Shown one piece after another: positions 1 to 11,079 of a DNA stretch of 64,000 bases. The number at the start of each line of letters is the position of its first letter. Position 1 is the stretch's first letter. This DNA comes from Phocoena phocoena. Lineage: Eukaryota; Chordata; Mammalia; Artiodactyla; Phocoenidae. The position numbers were made by a program, and so were the translations under genes. Where the stretch lies: the NCBI RefSeq assembly GCF_963924675.1, contig NC_089228.1, forward strand, positions 97,686,394 through 97,750,393, given 5' to 3'. Under the pieces are notes generated by a model that saw nothing but the letters and a program-made list of their open reading frames with translations, made no database searches and had not been told where the DNA came from.

Positions 1-180
1 TCCCACAGCTCACCAGCTGAGCCAGGGCCTGGCACACGGTGTGCTCAACGCTCGGGAATGGGTCCAGAATCATCTGGGCATTTGAAAGTGCAATTTTCAG
101 CTATGGAAGAAGGAATGTTGAAACCCACGTCTGCCCACTTTTAATTTATATGTTAGAACAGCATAGGCTAGGAGAGCCAT

Positions 181-320
181 CCATGATTTTTTTCTTTTTG
201 GCCACACCATGCAGCATGTGGGGATCTTAGTTCCCTGACCAGAGACTGAACCCGTGCCCCTGCAGTGGAAGCGCAGAGTCCTAACCACTGGACCACCAGG
301 GAAGTCCCCATGATTTTTTT
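181..320 (-). mobile_element. CHR-type tRNA SINE, short form
   Basis: The reverse complement reads as a short tRNA-derived SINE, from 'gggacttccctggtggtcc' at the right end to a poly-A tail (T-run) at the left. It is flanked by a 13-bp direct repeat, ccatgattttttt, at 181-193 and 308-320, which is the target-site duplication. It is non-coding. Confidence 0.9.
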
Positions 321-855
321 CTTTTAAGCCGATTTCTAGCTATCTGGAGGTGTGATTTTACGGTACAAATAGTGCTTTTTTCTCTCTTCCCCCTAGCACA
401 CGCCTGTACAAGGACCTAACTACAAATGTACCACATCAGCACTGAATTCTATTCATAATTCCTCATGCATCTTTCCTTGGTTTAATTCCATGTACTAATG
501 CAAACTTCATTATACCTTCATAATTGTTCTGGGACTTGTTTTTCCATTCTCAATTAATTGCTATCCTGGAGTTGAGAAAGAAACTGAGGAAACACAGGCT
601 TGAGCAAAAGCTAGATTTATCATGTTAAAATAGTGAAAAGGGCACCAAAAGGACTGGGTCTGATGAAGTTTTTGTTGACGTGGCATGGAGAGGCGAAGTT
701 ATATCGTCAGAAAAGGTTAGGTAAATGAGGTGAGATGGTATCATTTCTTGGTCTCACTGCTGGCTGCTCTTTGGAAGGTCATTTTTGTGTGGTTTGCATT
801 GTTACTGAAGCAGGTCAAATGACTCAGGGATTCATTCCTTAATTATAAAATATAG
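309..855. other. Unannotated intronic sequence
   Basis: I see no open frame, RNA gene or repeat that I can name here. By position it belongs to the GCNT2 intron downstream of the first exons. Confidence 0.4.
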
Positions 856-998
856 GATTTTTTTATTATTATTTTTTATATTTATTTATTTATTTGGTTG
901 CACTGGGTCTTAGTTGCGGCATGCATGTGGGATCGAACTGTGCGCCCTGCATTGGGAGCGCAGAGTCTTATCCACTTCGCCACCGAAGAAGTCCCTAT
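856..998 (-). mobile_element. CHR-type tRNA SINE, diverged
   Basis: The reverse complement shows the SINE head ('ggacttcttcggtggcgaag'), a body with the conserved 'gcagggcgcacagttcgatcc' region and an A/T-rich tail. It carries more substitutions than most SINEs in the window, so it is probably an older copy. Confidence 0.8.
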
Positions 999-1142
999 AG
1001 GGATTTATTTTTTTCCCCTGGAACTAAGAGTATTTCACAAGAAAGTAAAGAAGGGTGATAATCTAATCCACTTTGGACAACCGGTTAAGTTATTCTGTTC
1101 TGGGTGGCTAGTTGGTTTGTAAATGAAGCCTTTCATTTATTT

Positions 1143-1171
1143 GTCTATATCTATCTATCTATCTACCTATC
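1143..1171. repeat. (TATC)n microsatellite
   Basis: About seven imperfect tetranucleotide units (tatc, one tacc). Confidence 0.85.
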
Positions 1172-1920
1172 AGTGATGATTACGACGCTAAAGAGAAGAA
1201 GAAGATTTTTCCGAAGCACATCTTTCACTAAAACAATTCTCCCATAATTGAGCAGTCCTCCAAGGGGGTTCACTGGGGAAAATCCACCTTCTCCTGGGAC
1301 CCAATCATTTTATTTTCTATCCCGTTCATCTAATTAGCAACAGAAGAAGTTGCTGTCTAGATTAGGAGGCAAAGCATGATTTCAAATTCTCATCTCAGAG
1401 GGGGTAAGAAGTTTAACACACAGAATTTTCAAGGCCTAGGTGGCAGATCCAGGAAGCGGTGGTACTAGATCATATCATGGTAGTGTGAGCTGAAGTGATC
1501 TACATCTGATTTTGAGCAAAGGTGTCATGGAAACAGTTCCTGCATGCTAAAGGATGCTAAGCAAATATTTGCAAAAGACAGTCTACACAAATCCCCAGAG
1601 GCAAATGTCAAAGCCTGTGCAGGTAGGAGGCAACCTTTTAGTAGCAGAAATGTAGCCATTAGTACTACCAACAGCCTGAAACTGGAGGCTTAGAAAATGA
1701 ACAATCAATCATCCCACAAAAGTCACAGCCAATTAACATTTCCGGATGAAACTTACCACTGAATTTACCTGTGGAAATTAATTACTTAACCTTGGAAGAA
1801 CTGACTTATTTGTTTCAGCAAACCACTTGTTTCCAAAAGCCAAACTGGTATGCCTGTGACTTGAGGTTAAGGATAGTCTAGGTTAAAAGTTTGCAAACTT
1901 CTGTTTGACATCTCATTACA
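1172..1920. other. Unannotated intronic sequence
   Basis: There is no coding frame or nameable repeat. Composition is ordinary for a mammalian intron. Confidence 0.35.
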
Positions 1921-2045
1921 TGGAGGGGTTGTTAACACAGGTTGCAGGGCCCCTGCCGCAAGACATCAGTTAGTTTTAGGTGGAATTTAATTATTTCCAT
2001 TTCTAACAGTCTTGAGACAAAAAGTTTGAGAACCAACGGATCAGA
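1921..2045 (+). mobile_element. MER5A-like hAT MITE fragment
   Basis: The segment contains a 'gttaacacaggttgcagggcccc' type core, 'ttccatttctaacag' and a terminal 'gtttgagaacca'. These resemble the MER5A non-autonomous hAT-Charlie element. The match is from memory and diverged. Confidence 0.5.
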
Positions 2046-2210
2046 TGCCAAAACTCTATGATTTTTTTTTCCTCAATGACCCCACCTGATCTGTTTCCCT
2101 AGGACTAAACAATATACTGTAAACAAAACAAAACAACCAATATTTCAGGATAAACAATACTGTATAATTTGGAAATACTTAATAAACATGAATTCAAATG
2201 GTGGATAGCG

Positions 2211-2416
2211 CTTCCCTGGTGGCGCAGTGGTTGAGAGCCTGCCTGCCGATGCAGGGGACACGGGTTCGTGCCCCGGTCCGGGAGGATCCCCACATGCCGC
2301 GGAGCGGCTTGGCTCGTGAGCCATGGCCGCTGAGCCTGCGCGTCCGGAGCCTGTGCTCTGCACCGGGAGAGGCCACAACAGTGAGAGGCCCGCGTACCGC
2401 AAAAAAAAAAAAAAAA
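2211..2416 (+). mobile_element. Cetacean CHR SINE (about 200 bp form)
   Basis: This is a complete copy: tRNA-related head 'cttccctggtggcgcagtgg', B-box-like 'gggttcgtgccccgg', cetacean body ending 'gcccgcgtaccgc', and a 16-base A-tail. Several open frames on both strands here are only translations of the SINE. Confidence 0.95.
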
Positions 2417-2785
2417 GATTTCCTTTGGAAAGTTAATTGGTACTTTTAGGAAGAATGGCAGAAAATGGATACACAGAAAGGTGCTAGTTGCTGTTATTTA
2501 AATAAGAGAAACCCTAGTTGCAGGTCATCCTGCCCCAAATGCATTTTCTAATTTACTGTATACACTGTGCACACCTGTGCATAATCCCAGTCTTTCACAA
2601 AATATAGATTAGGACTATTTACCGACAAACAGTGATGTTTTGAGTATCTAGTGTGCCATAAGCTGAAATGGAGGAGGGTGCAGGAGAAGGATACAAACTT
2701 TTTTAAAAAGAGAAAGGAAGAGAAAAAGTCAGAAAATACAGTATATTGGTGCAGACACAGAGCAACCATAACATGCATGCGCTCC
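2417..2785. other. Unannotated intronic sequence
   Basis: No gene or recognisable repeat is visible. Confidence 0.35.
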
Positions 2786-3545
2786 TGGTGGAAGCGTGAA
2801 TTGGGACCACTCTGAAAACTGGCAGTATCTACTCAGGCTGCGCACAGACATATCGTCTCCCCCAGCAATTCCATCCCCAGGTATTTGCATTTGCGTACAT
2901 GTTTATCAAAGGACGCATAGCTCAACATTCACTGCAGCCGTGTTCATAACAGACTCAAATGCCCACCAATGGTTGTTAGACAGCAGGGTTTCTCTACCTT
3001 AGCACTACTGGCATTTTGCGCTGAATACGCCTTGTTTGGGGGGCCGTCCTGTGCACCGTAGGATGTTTAGAAGCATCCCTGGCCTCTACTTACTAGATGC
3101 AGTAGCACCCCTTGCCCCCTCTCCCCAAGCTGTGACAACCAGTAATGTCTCCAGATATTGCCAAATGTTCTCTGGGGGGGCAAAATCATCCCCCATCCCC
3201 AACCGCACACACCTCCTTCTCTCTGCACAGCAACGAGAATGAATCAGTACAACTGCCTGCAACAACCAAAAAAGGAATCTCACAAACATAACACTGAGCA
3301 AAAAAAGGCAGACAGAAAAAGGACTTGCTGTATATTTCCATTTCCATAAAGGACAAAAACAGGTAAAAGTATCTATGCTGTCAGACATCAGGGTAGTGAC
3401 TGGGATGCTGGTTATTTCTGTGTCTTGATGCTGGTTGCATGGGTGTGTCTAGTTTGTGAAACTGCATCATTCTGAACCCTAATGATATGTGCACTTTCTA
3501 TGTTATATAATCTCACCAGAAATGAATAAATGAATAAATAAATAA
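2786..3545 (+). mobile_element. Old L1 (L1M-type) 3' fragment split by MER20
   Basis: The left part shows the L1 ORF2 C-terminal region ('tggtggaagcgtgaattggg', 'cccagcaattccatccc', 'atgcccaccaatgg'). The right part, from about 3230, shows the later 'ctgtatatttccatttccat ... aggtaaaag' and 'gtagtgactgggatgctgg' sections, ending in a (gaataaat)n-like tail near 3522-3545. A MER20-like element separates the two halves. It is heavily mutated and not coding. Confidence 0.7.
2983..3200 (-). mobile_element. MER20-like hAT-Charlie element
   Basis: The element begins 'cagggtttctctaccttagc', contains 'gtcctgtgcaccgtaggatg' and 'gcatccctggcctctac', and ends in 'ggcaaaatcatccccc'. This resembles, in reverse, the approximately 220-bp MER20 consensus as I remember it. 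It interrupts the L1 around it. Confidence 0.65.
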
Positions 3546-3638
3546 TGAGCCAGAGTCCTTCTCCCAGAAATATTCTTCCAGTGGAGTCTCCCAGGTGAAT
3601 GGGGATCAGGTGTCTTTGTGGAATAACTAGTATTTATG

Positions 3639-3850
3639 GTTATCACTTCTTTTTTTTTTTTTTTGCGGTATACGGGCCTCTCACTGCTGTGGCCTCTCCC
3701 GTTGCGGAGCACAGGCTCCGGACGCGCAGGCTCAGCAGCCATGGCTCACGGGCCCAGCCACTCCACAGCATGTGGGATCTTCGTGTCCCCTGCATCGGCA
3801 GGTGGACTCTCAACCACTGCGCCACCAGGGAAGCCCTAGTTATCACTTCT
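3639..3850 (-). mobile_element. Cetacean CHR SINE with internal deletion
   Basis: The T-run at 3649-3664 is the reversed A-tail, and the head lies at the right end. A block of the usual 'cggaccggggcacgaaccc' region is missing near 3780. A 12-bp target duplication, gttatcacttct, lies at 3639-3650 and 3839-3850. Confidence 0.95.
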
Positions 3851-4044
3851 AATCAAATACTCTGCAGGACCACATACCAGAGCCCACATCACTTCTTCCC
3901 TAAGCAAACCAAGGCTGTTTCCACTCTGGCTCCTGACACCAGCCACCCTCAGCCATGACCCGACGACCTCTCCTTCCTACCAGTGGGCAATGCCCAGCAG
4001 GAGGGGAGTCAAGAGGAAACAGAACAGGAGGTCAAAAGTGAATT

Positions 4045-4148
4045 AAAAAACCCCTTGTGGGGCTTTGATCCCTCGATCAGGGATCAAACCCGTGCCCCCT
4101 GCAGTGGAAGCACAGAGTCTTAACCACTGGACCAACAGGGAAGTCCCT
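4045..4148 (-). mobile_element. tRNA SINE fragment
   Basis: The reverse complement gives 'gggacttccctgttggtcca ... ggggcacgggtttgatcc', a short 5' part of the tRNA-type SINE without a clear tail. A small inverted repeat (ttgatccctcgatcagggatcaa) lies at its left end. Confidence 0.7.
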
Positions 4149-4700
4149 GGACCAGCAATTTTACTTTCAGAATCTACCCAGGAGAAATGAAAACATGTGT
4201 CTATACAAGGACTTGCACAGGAATGTTGACAGCAGCATTATTCATAATGGCCGAGGAGTAGAAACAACAAAAGTTTGACAACAGATGAATGGATAAACAA
4301 AATGTGATCTACCCACATAACAGAATAGTAGTCATCTGTATAAAGGAGTGAAGTACTGATTCACGCTACAACCTGGATAAACCTCAAACTCATTACATTA
4401 AGTGGAAGGAGCTAGACATGAAAAAACATATATGGCTTGATTTATATGAAATGTCCAGAAAAGGCAAATCTACAAAAACAGAAAACAAAGCGTTGTAAAT
4501 GGGCGTGCGGTTTCTTTTGCAGGTGATAAAAGTATTCTAAATTAAATTGGGGTAATGGCAGTGCACCTGTAAATATACTAAAAAATCACTGAATTGTGTA
4601 CTTGAAACAGGTGTTTTACAGTATATGATTTATACACCTGAATTACATACCTCAATTCTGCGGTGTGTAAATTATACCTCAATAAAGCTGTAAACTTAGA
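4149..4700 (+). mobile_element. Old L1 3' fragment
   Basis: Typical L1 ORF2-end and 3' UTR features appear in order: 'gcagcattattcataatggc', 'gatgaatggataaacaaaa', 'acaacctggataaacctcaa', then 'ttatacctcaataaagctg' at the 3' end. Diverged and non-coding. Confidence 0.75.
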
Positions 4701-4865
4701 GGAAAAAAGGAAGTTTGTCCAGTGCCTCAGATTGAAAAAAGAACTCATGTGATGGTGATGTACCTGCCTTCTTTTGTAGTGACTAGACCTGGATTGGTTG
4801 TCACCTGTCAGTGATTTGGGCAGTAAAAGACTTTTGGGTTTGCATGAAAGCAACACTGTTGCAGG

Positions 4866-5290
4866 AAAAAAAATATGGGGCGCGAGAGGATGGTCACATC
4901 CCGGGGTCTCAGGCGACTCCCTGGGACGGGCTGCCAAGTGAGGGACCTTGGCTTCGTGCAGGAAGGAATTCAAGAGCGAGCCGAAGTACAGTGAAAGCAG
5001 ATTTTTTCAAACAGATACACACTCCATATTCCACCATCTTGAGCTTAGTTGGTTCTAACCAGTTTATGTCGTGTCCTCAAGGGCTCTGTCATTCTTTTAA
5101 CCTGCCTCAACATCACGCTTTTTTTTTTTTTTTTTTTGCGGTACGGCAGACTCTCAACCACTGCGCCACCAGAGAAGCCCACCACGCTTATTTTATAGTA
5201 GCAACATAGGGGAATCAAATTCAGTCTGACGGCCAGCACTGTGTGTGAGTTGAGGCTCGCAAAGATAGAAATCTCACTCTGTCTCTCCAT
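4866..5290. mobile_element. Probable ERV LTR/internal fragment
   Basis: The 'aggaaggaattcaagagcgag ... acagtgaaagcag' stretch and the following 'agatacacactccata' look like a family of artiodactyl ERV-derived repeats I recognise only loosely. A deleted SINE is inserted at about 5120-5180. The family name would need a repeat-library search. Confidence 0.4.
5111..5188 (-). mobile_element. Severely deleted CHR SINE
   Basis: Only the reversed A-tail (T-run 5120-5137), 'gcggtac', and the last about 35 bases of the SINE head remain. A near-perfect target duplication (catcacgctt / caccacgctt) flanks it, so the deletion probably arose within an inserted copy or its source. Confidence 0.8.
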
Positions 5291-5591
5291 GACTCTGCAC
5301 TCTGTCAGGTCTCCAGATACTGAAACATCAATAAACCCTCAGAAGAAGATAAGGGCTACCAGGGAGGAAAAAAGAGCACAGAGGACAAACTCTGCCTGAG
5401 GGTGGTGCGAGGTCAGAGATTTCACAGAGCTCAGTACAGTTCAGCTGGGCCCTCAAAGATAATCAGGATTTCTCTAGGCAAAGAGTGGCCCAGGGGAAAA
5501 ACTGGCTGAAAGGCCAGGCGGTCTGCTTAGCAATTACACATGGAATTCAAATGGTAGCAAAATAAAGCACTTTACATTTTCTGAATATTTA

Positions 5592-5823
5592 AAATCAGAG
5601 CTTCTGGGCTTCCCTGGTGGCGCAGTGGTTGAGAGTCCGCCTGCCGATGCAGGGGACGCAGGTTCGTGCCCCGGTCCGGGAAGATCCCACATGCCGCGGA
5701 GCGGCTGGGCCCGTGAGCCATGGCCTCTGAGCCTGCGCATCCGTAGCCTGTGCTCCGCAACGGAAGAGGCCACAGCAGTGAGAGGCCCGTGTACCGCAAA
5801 AAAAAAAAAAAATCAGAGCTTCT
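5592..5823 (+). mobile_element. Cetacean CHR SINE
   Basis: A complete copy with A-tail, flanked by the direct repeat aaatcagagcttct (5592-5605 and about 5810-5823). Confidence 0.95.
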
Positions 5824-6169
5824 CAGGGTCAAAGTGACTGGCATATTCCCTTAATTGTTGATTTTACTTTTCTAGCCCTGAACTAAGACAGTTTCAATCC
5901 CCCAAATGCATGAAGATGGTGATGTATGCTGACCTCAGCAATCAGATGACCCCTAACTCCTGCACCCACCCACACTCCCAAAGTTTTCTGATGGATTTAG
6001 CATAGGTGGTAAGGATGCCTGCCCTTTGGAAAAGGAAGTAGGGGGCAGGATTCCTGCCCCAGGGCCTGCTTAGAGGCCGAAATAGAATTGAAAATAACAA
6101 AATAAACTTTCTGCAAAACTGCAGGAGAATTTCCTTCATTTGGAGAAAATATCATGTTTAAGAGAAGCA

Positions 6170-6570
6170 CAGGGCTTCCCTGGTGGCGCAGTGGTTAAGA
6201 ATCCGCCTGCCAATGCAGGGGACAAGGGTTCGAGCCCTGGTCCGAGAAGATCCCACATGCCGCGGAGCAACTAAGCCCGTGCACCGCAACTACTGCACCT
6301 GCTCTCTAAAGCCTGTGAGCCACAACTACTGAGCCCATGTGCCACAACTACCGAGCCCATGTGCCACAACTGCTGAGCCCCTGTGCCACTACTACTGAAG
6401 CCCACGTGCCTAGAGTCCGTGCTCTGCAACAAGAGAAGCCACCGCAGTGAGAAGCCCGCGCACTGCAACGAAGAGTAGCCCCTACTCACCGCAACTAGGG
6501 AAAGCCTGCACGCAGCAACCAAGACCCAACGCAGCCAAAAATTAATTAATTAATTTAAAAAATTTTTTTA
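6170..6570 (+). mobile_element. Long-form CHR SINE
   Basis: The SINE head is followed by the longer body with repeated 'gccacaactactgagccc' units, then 'agagaagccaccgcagtgag', 'cgcagcaaccaagacccaac' and 'gcagccaaaaattaattaat'. One internal unit (ctgagcccatgtgccacaac) occurs more than once. Confidence 0.9.
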
Positions 6571-6859
6571 AAAAGGAGGGAAGCAGAATTGTACTCTTTT
6601 CTCTCCCATTCATTGGCTCCTCATTCAACATTCTGCTTTGGCCACTCAACTTCTGGCCAAGCCAAAAGTCTAGGTCCTGGTGCCAATCATCCAGTTCACG
6701 TTCTCACTTTTGGGGTACAGGAGATGGGGTGAGGTAGGGAAGCGGGGCTGAGGGCGACCAGGACCCACACACCCAGTTAAGATGCGATGGAAGTGGCTCT
6801 ATGACCGAAGTAGGAGTAAAGTGGGTGGGCAGGGCGGCTGCTTCTGGTAGGGGGGAAAG

Positions 6860-7015
6860 GAGCAGAGAAGCTTCTCTGAGGAAGCACGTGACATCTCAGC
6901 TAGATCTGGAGAACAAGCCAGGATGAGCAGCAGAAGCAAAGAGCATTTCAGAACAAGGGAACGGCATGAGCAAGGGCCTGCAGACCGTTTGTCTTCTAGG
7001 TTGTTAGGATGACAG
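6860..7015 (+). mobile_element. L2-like LINE fragment
   Basis: The string 'ttctctgaggaagcacgtga ... gctagatctggagaacaag ... gcatgagcaagggcctg' follows the order of the common L2-type 3' region. Ancient and diverged. Confidence 0.5.
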
Positions 7016-7279
7016 AAGCCTGGCAGAGTTAAGAGGCTCTCAGCTCATCACAGAATGCTGCTTCCTAATAAGAGGAAAGAGAAACCAGCCACTTAAGGCT
7101 CTACACGTGATGTTGCTAAGAAAAGCAACAGCTGAGGTAACCTCTGTGGGCCACATATCCAGTTTCTAGCAAAAAATTATCCCTGTACCTTCAAAACCAA
7201 AGGTTCTTCTTCTCTCTCTTTTATCACACACAGAAGTTTTAAAATTGTAACACTAAAAGTTCAACAATCCACATCAAAG

Positions 7280-7512
7280 AAGTTCATCTGGGCTTCCCTG
7301 GTGGCGCAGTGGTTGAGAGTCCGCCTGCCGATGCAGGGGACACGGGTCCGTGCCCCGGTCCGGGAAGATCCCACATGCCGCGGAGCGGCTGGGCCCGTGA
7401 GCCATGGCTGCTGAGCCTGCACGTCCGGAGCCTGTGCTCTGCAACGGGAGAGGCCACAACAGTGAGAGGCCCACGTTCCGCAAAAAAAAAAAAAAAAAAA
7501 AAAAAAGTTAGC
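7280..7512 (+). mobile_element. Cetacean CHR SINE
   Basis: A complete copy with a 25-base A-tail (7482-7506). The flanks 'agttcatctg' and 'agttagctcatctg' are an imperfect target duplication. Confidence 0.93.
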
Positions 7513-7598
7513 TCATCTGTTCCCCCTCTCTTTGAACATTTAATGAGTTTCTACAACGGACCGGGTACAATTTGTGTACTGTCTAATCCTTCCCACAG

Positions 7599-7815
7599 TC
7601 TGACAAGGAGACTTTTTTTTAATTAATTAATTAATTTATTTGGTTGCACTGAGTCTTAGTTGCAGCAGGCGGGCTCCTTAGTTGTGGCATGCAAACTCTT
7701 AGTTGCGGCATGCATATGGGATCTAGTTCCCTGACCAAGGATCGAACCTGGGCTCCTTGCGATGGGAGCACAGAGTCTTATCCACTGTGCCGCCAGGGAA
7801 GTCCCCTGACAGGGA
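7599..7815 (-). mobile_element. CHR-type SINE, 'gcaactaag' form
   Basis: The reverse complement runs from 'ggacttccctggcggcacag' through 'gcaactaagagtttgcatgc' repeats to an (aatt)n tail. The flanks ctgacaaggaga and ctgacagggagc are the target duplication. Confidence 0.9.
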
Positions 7816-7915
7816 GCTATTTTGATGAGAATCAGGCTCAGAGAAATTAAGCATCTTGCCCAAAGTTATGCAGACTGCAGGTGGCAGAGCCAGGACTGCT
7901 TTTAAATCCCACCAG
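7816..7915 (-). mobile_element. MIR fragment
   Basis: 'aggctcagagaaattaagcatcttgcccaa' followed by 'ggtggcagagccaggact' is the reverse of the conserved MIR core. Ancient tRNA-derived SINE. Confidence 0.6.
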
Positions 7916-8194
7916 CAAACTGGGAGCCACGGTCCGATGCTGCAGAGTAAACAGATCTTTATTTAGATCATTTGTCAAAAACACTCTACAGTCGCTTAAA
8001 CCTGAAATGCATTCAACTGGTGACCACTGATTTAAGTTCAGTTGAGCCTAATTCCTATTATTTTTTTTTGTCTTCAATCTCCTTTTAGCTTCCTTAGTAT
8101 GAAATTAAGATAGGTCACCATAGGAAGAAATGTTATTTCTGAATATGAAGTATTAATAATATTTTCATTAAATTAATGAAATTTTAATATTAAT

Positions 8195-9040
8195 TTGATA
8201 TTTTAAAAGTCTTTATTGAGAGAGAATTGACACACAGCACTGTGTAAGTGTAAGGCATATGGCATAATAATTCGACTTATATACGTCACGAAATGATGAC
8301 CACATAAGTTTAGTGAATATCCATCACATAGACACAAAAGAAAAAGAAAAAATACTTTTTCCTTGTGATGAGAACGCTTAGGATTTACTCGAAGAACTTT
8401 CACAGAGAACATACAGCAGTGTTCATTATATTAATTATGACGTACGTTATATCCCATATTTATCTTATAAATGGAAGTTTGTATCTTTTGACTGCCTTCA
8501 TCCAATTTCCACCCCCATGTAACCACAGATCTGATCTCTTTTACTATGAGTTTGTTTGTTTTTGAAGTATAATTGACCTATGCTAGCTCCTGTTACACAG
8601 CACAGCGATTTGCTATTTCTACACATTTCAAAATAATCTCCACGATAAGTCTGGTTACCATCTGTCACCACCCAAAGATATTACAGTGTTATTGACTCTG
8701 TTCCCCATGCTGTACGTTTCATACCCGTGACTCATTTATCTTGCAACTGGAAGTTTGTAACTCTTAATCTCCCTCACATATTTCTCTCCATCCCCAAACC
8801 TCCTCCCCTCTGGCAACCACCTGTTTGTTCTCTGTATCTACAACTCTGTTTTGTTGTTTTTTCATTTGTTTTGTTTTTTAGATTCTACATATAAGTAAAA
8901 TCATATGGTATTTTTCTTTCTTTATTTGACTTATTTCACTTAGCATAATACTCTCTAGGTCTACCCATGTTGTCACAAATGGCAAGATTTCATTCTTCTC
9001 TATGGCTGAGTAATATTCCTCTTTATGGCTGAGTAATATT

Positions 9041-9081
<41 letters not shown>

Positions 9082-9330
9082 GCGTATACCACATCTTCTT
9101 TATCCATTCATCTGCTGATGGGCACTTAGGTTGTTTCCATATCTTGTCTATAATAAATAATGCAGAAATGAACATAGGGGTATATACTGATACATGTTTT
9201 TGAATTAGCATTTTTGTTTTCTTTGGATAAATACCCAGCAGTGGGATTGCTGGATCGTATGGTAGTTCTATTTTTAATTGTTTTGAGGAGAGATGGTATT
9301 TCCTTGAAAAAGAACTCACAGATATCCCAA
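8195..9330 (-). mobile_element. L1 3' end, reverse orientation
   Basis: Read on the minus strand, 9310 to 9090 encodes the conserved L1 ORF2 C-terminal block ([16 protein letters not shown] then [17 protein letters not shown]). A (TG)n expansion and then 3' UTR sequence follow. 8195-8560 looks like a second L1 3' UTR segment, so two L1 ends may be joined here. Not functional. Confidence 0.8.
9043..9084. repeat. (TG)n microsatellite inside L1
   Basis: About twenty TG units. The flanking 'tatggctgagtaatattcct' is duplicated (8999 and 9023), suggesting local slippage duplication. Confidence 0.9.
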
Positions 9331-9334
9331 CTCA

Positions 9335-10330
9335 CTGATTTCCTTTCCTATGCAGTTGACAAAAGTCAGTATTTCTAGCAGATAGAAAAACAGAGATTGT
9401 TCAAGCTAATAGTAAAACTTATCCCCCAAATTTCCTTCCCCTGCAAGTCTGCCCATACACGCAGTGATCCTGGAAGCTCTTTGAGCATGATGTGTTTGAG
9501 AAACATAAATTCCCTCTGGACATAGCAAGATCCCAGCCAAATCCTTGGGGCCATGACTACGAGTTCCCAGAAGCAGCTTTATTTAGATCTGTTCTTCCTC
9601 CTTCCTCTCAAGGTTCCAGCATTCGGCACCTCAGCACTGCATCTGTACGTATAAAGGGACTAAAGCAAGTAGCCAGCCTCCAATAATGAGAGTCCGGCCA
9701 GTATGGACTCTATAGCAGAGACTCAACAAGCCTCCCCTTTCAAGGGCACATGGGTACATACAAGACAGAGAATTCCAGAAGGGCTGGTCCATAGTCTGGT
9801 TCCTGGGGGGAAAAAATGAGAAGCAAGTAGAATCTGTCTTCCAAGCCCACGATCTCCAATTTTCTTCTTTTCTCCATTCCTTCCCCATCAGATATCTTGG
9901 CATTCCTTTTTTCTCCCATCTCCAACAAAACCTGCTCTCAGATTCTTTTTTTCTGAGATTTTTTTCAGAATGAGAAAGGAGGAAAGGCTCTTTCCTCATT
10001 CATTCGTTAATATGAATTTGAAGTAAGCCCCCACTGAATCATATCAGAAATATTCCTTTGTAGCAAGTGGGGCAGAAACCACTGGTCAGTTTTGAAATCT
10101 TTAAATCCACGGACCACATGATGAATGAAGCATGCCCACTGAAAGCCCCTGTCACAGGCAGAGCCATGCAGCCTGGAGGGGCACATGACGCATAACTCAT
10201 AAGGGAAGTAGGAGGCAGTGAACTTGAATGTCTGGCTGGTAAAAGGATCTTTTCTCCAGTTGGAAGTCAGCCACAGCTGAGTCAGATGAGGAACTAAAAT
10301 GTGGCCATCTTGTTGTAGACGGGATTAACA
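9335..10330. other. Unannotated intronic sequence
   Basis: No supported gene. Open frames of 60-120 codons here show no recognisable domain and no codon pattern that I can defend. Confidence 0.35.
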
Positions 10331-10333
10331 AAT

Positions 10334-10408
10334 GGAACTGGGGAGGAGAGAGGTGGGGGGAGAGTGGGGGAAAGATGGAGGGAGGAGAAGTGGGGAAGGC
10401 AGGAAACC
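10334..10408 (+). repeat. Polypurine (GA-rich) tract
   Basis: Nearly all purine over about 75 bases, with runs such as 'ggggaggagagaggtggggg'. It could form non-B DNA; no function is shown. Confidence 0.75.
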
Positions 10409-11074
10409 TCATTTCACAACAGCTGGTGAAGCCTGTTGGGCAGTATCTTTCAAGGCCCCTGTGAACTCTCTTTCTATAACACTTCTGTCCTCATGGGCCC
10501 CTTCGCTTGAGTGGACCACCCAGGAATTCTCATCTTCCAAGAGGCTTCCAGAGGACCTGTCATGGCCGAAGAGCCTTACTATGTATGAGGAGACCACGTT
10601 TTGTTTTGTGTTTTGACACTGCCACCCTGGCCACACCTGACCCGAATGGTCTGGGGCCTCGATGGAGGGCAGCGCGTCTACACAGAGGTCAGCCACAGCC
10701 CAGGAAGTGGCCTGGAATGAGAAAAGGGGTGCTCGTTGTACAGTGACAACTCGACCCACAGCAAGCCTCTCTGGGAATAAATATCTGAAGGAGACAGAGG
10801 AATTGCCATCAACGGGAACAGCCCAGAATCTGGCTGGAGACACGAGGGGAAGGCATTGAAAGTAGAAGCCGCGGGGCCCACAAGCAAGTGAAAACTCTGA
10901 AGCAGAGGTAAGACTTTCATATAAGTAAAAAGCAGCAGAATGAAGATGCTGACACATGAGCACGCCGACTTCTCCGTGTGGCTCTCGGACGGCACCACTG
11001 CTGGCTGACCATTCTCCCCAGAGCAGGGAGGACACCTGGCTGCCTGCTCTGTCCACTACAGTAGCCACGGGCAC
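10409..11074 (-). other. Unexplained 221-codon open frame
   Basis: This is the longest open frame outside the exons and the LINE or retroviral relics. The translation starts MPVATVVDRAG and ends SPAVVK. It has no signal peptide, membrane span or domain that I recognise. The region is moderately GC-rich, which lowers stop frequency, and part may derive from an old repeat ('ccaccctggccacacctgac'). I treat it as probably non-coding. Confidence 0.2.
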
Positions 11075-11079
11075 AACTG

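Noticed and set aside
2211..2290. tRNA gene calls at SINE heads
   Set aside because: The heads retain A/B-box-like sequence but do not fold as tRNAs and occur in dozens of near-identical SINE copies.
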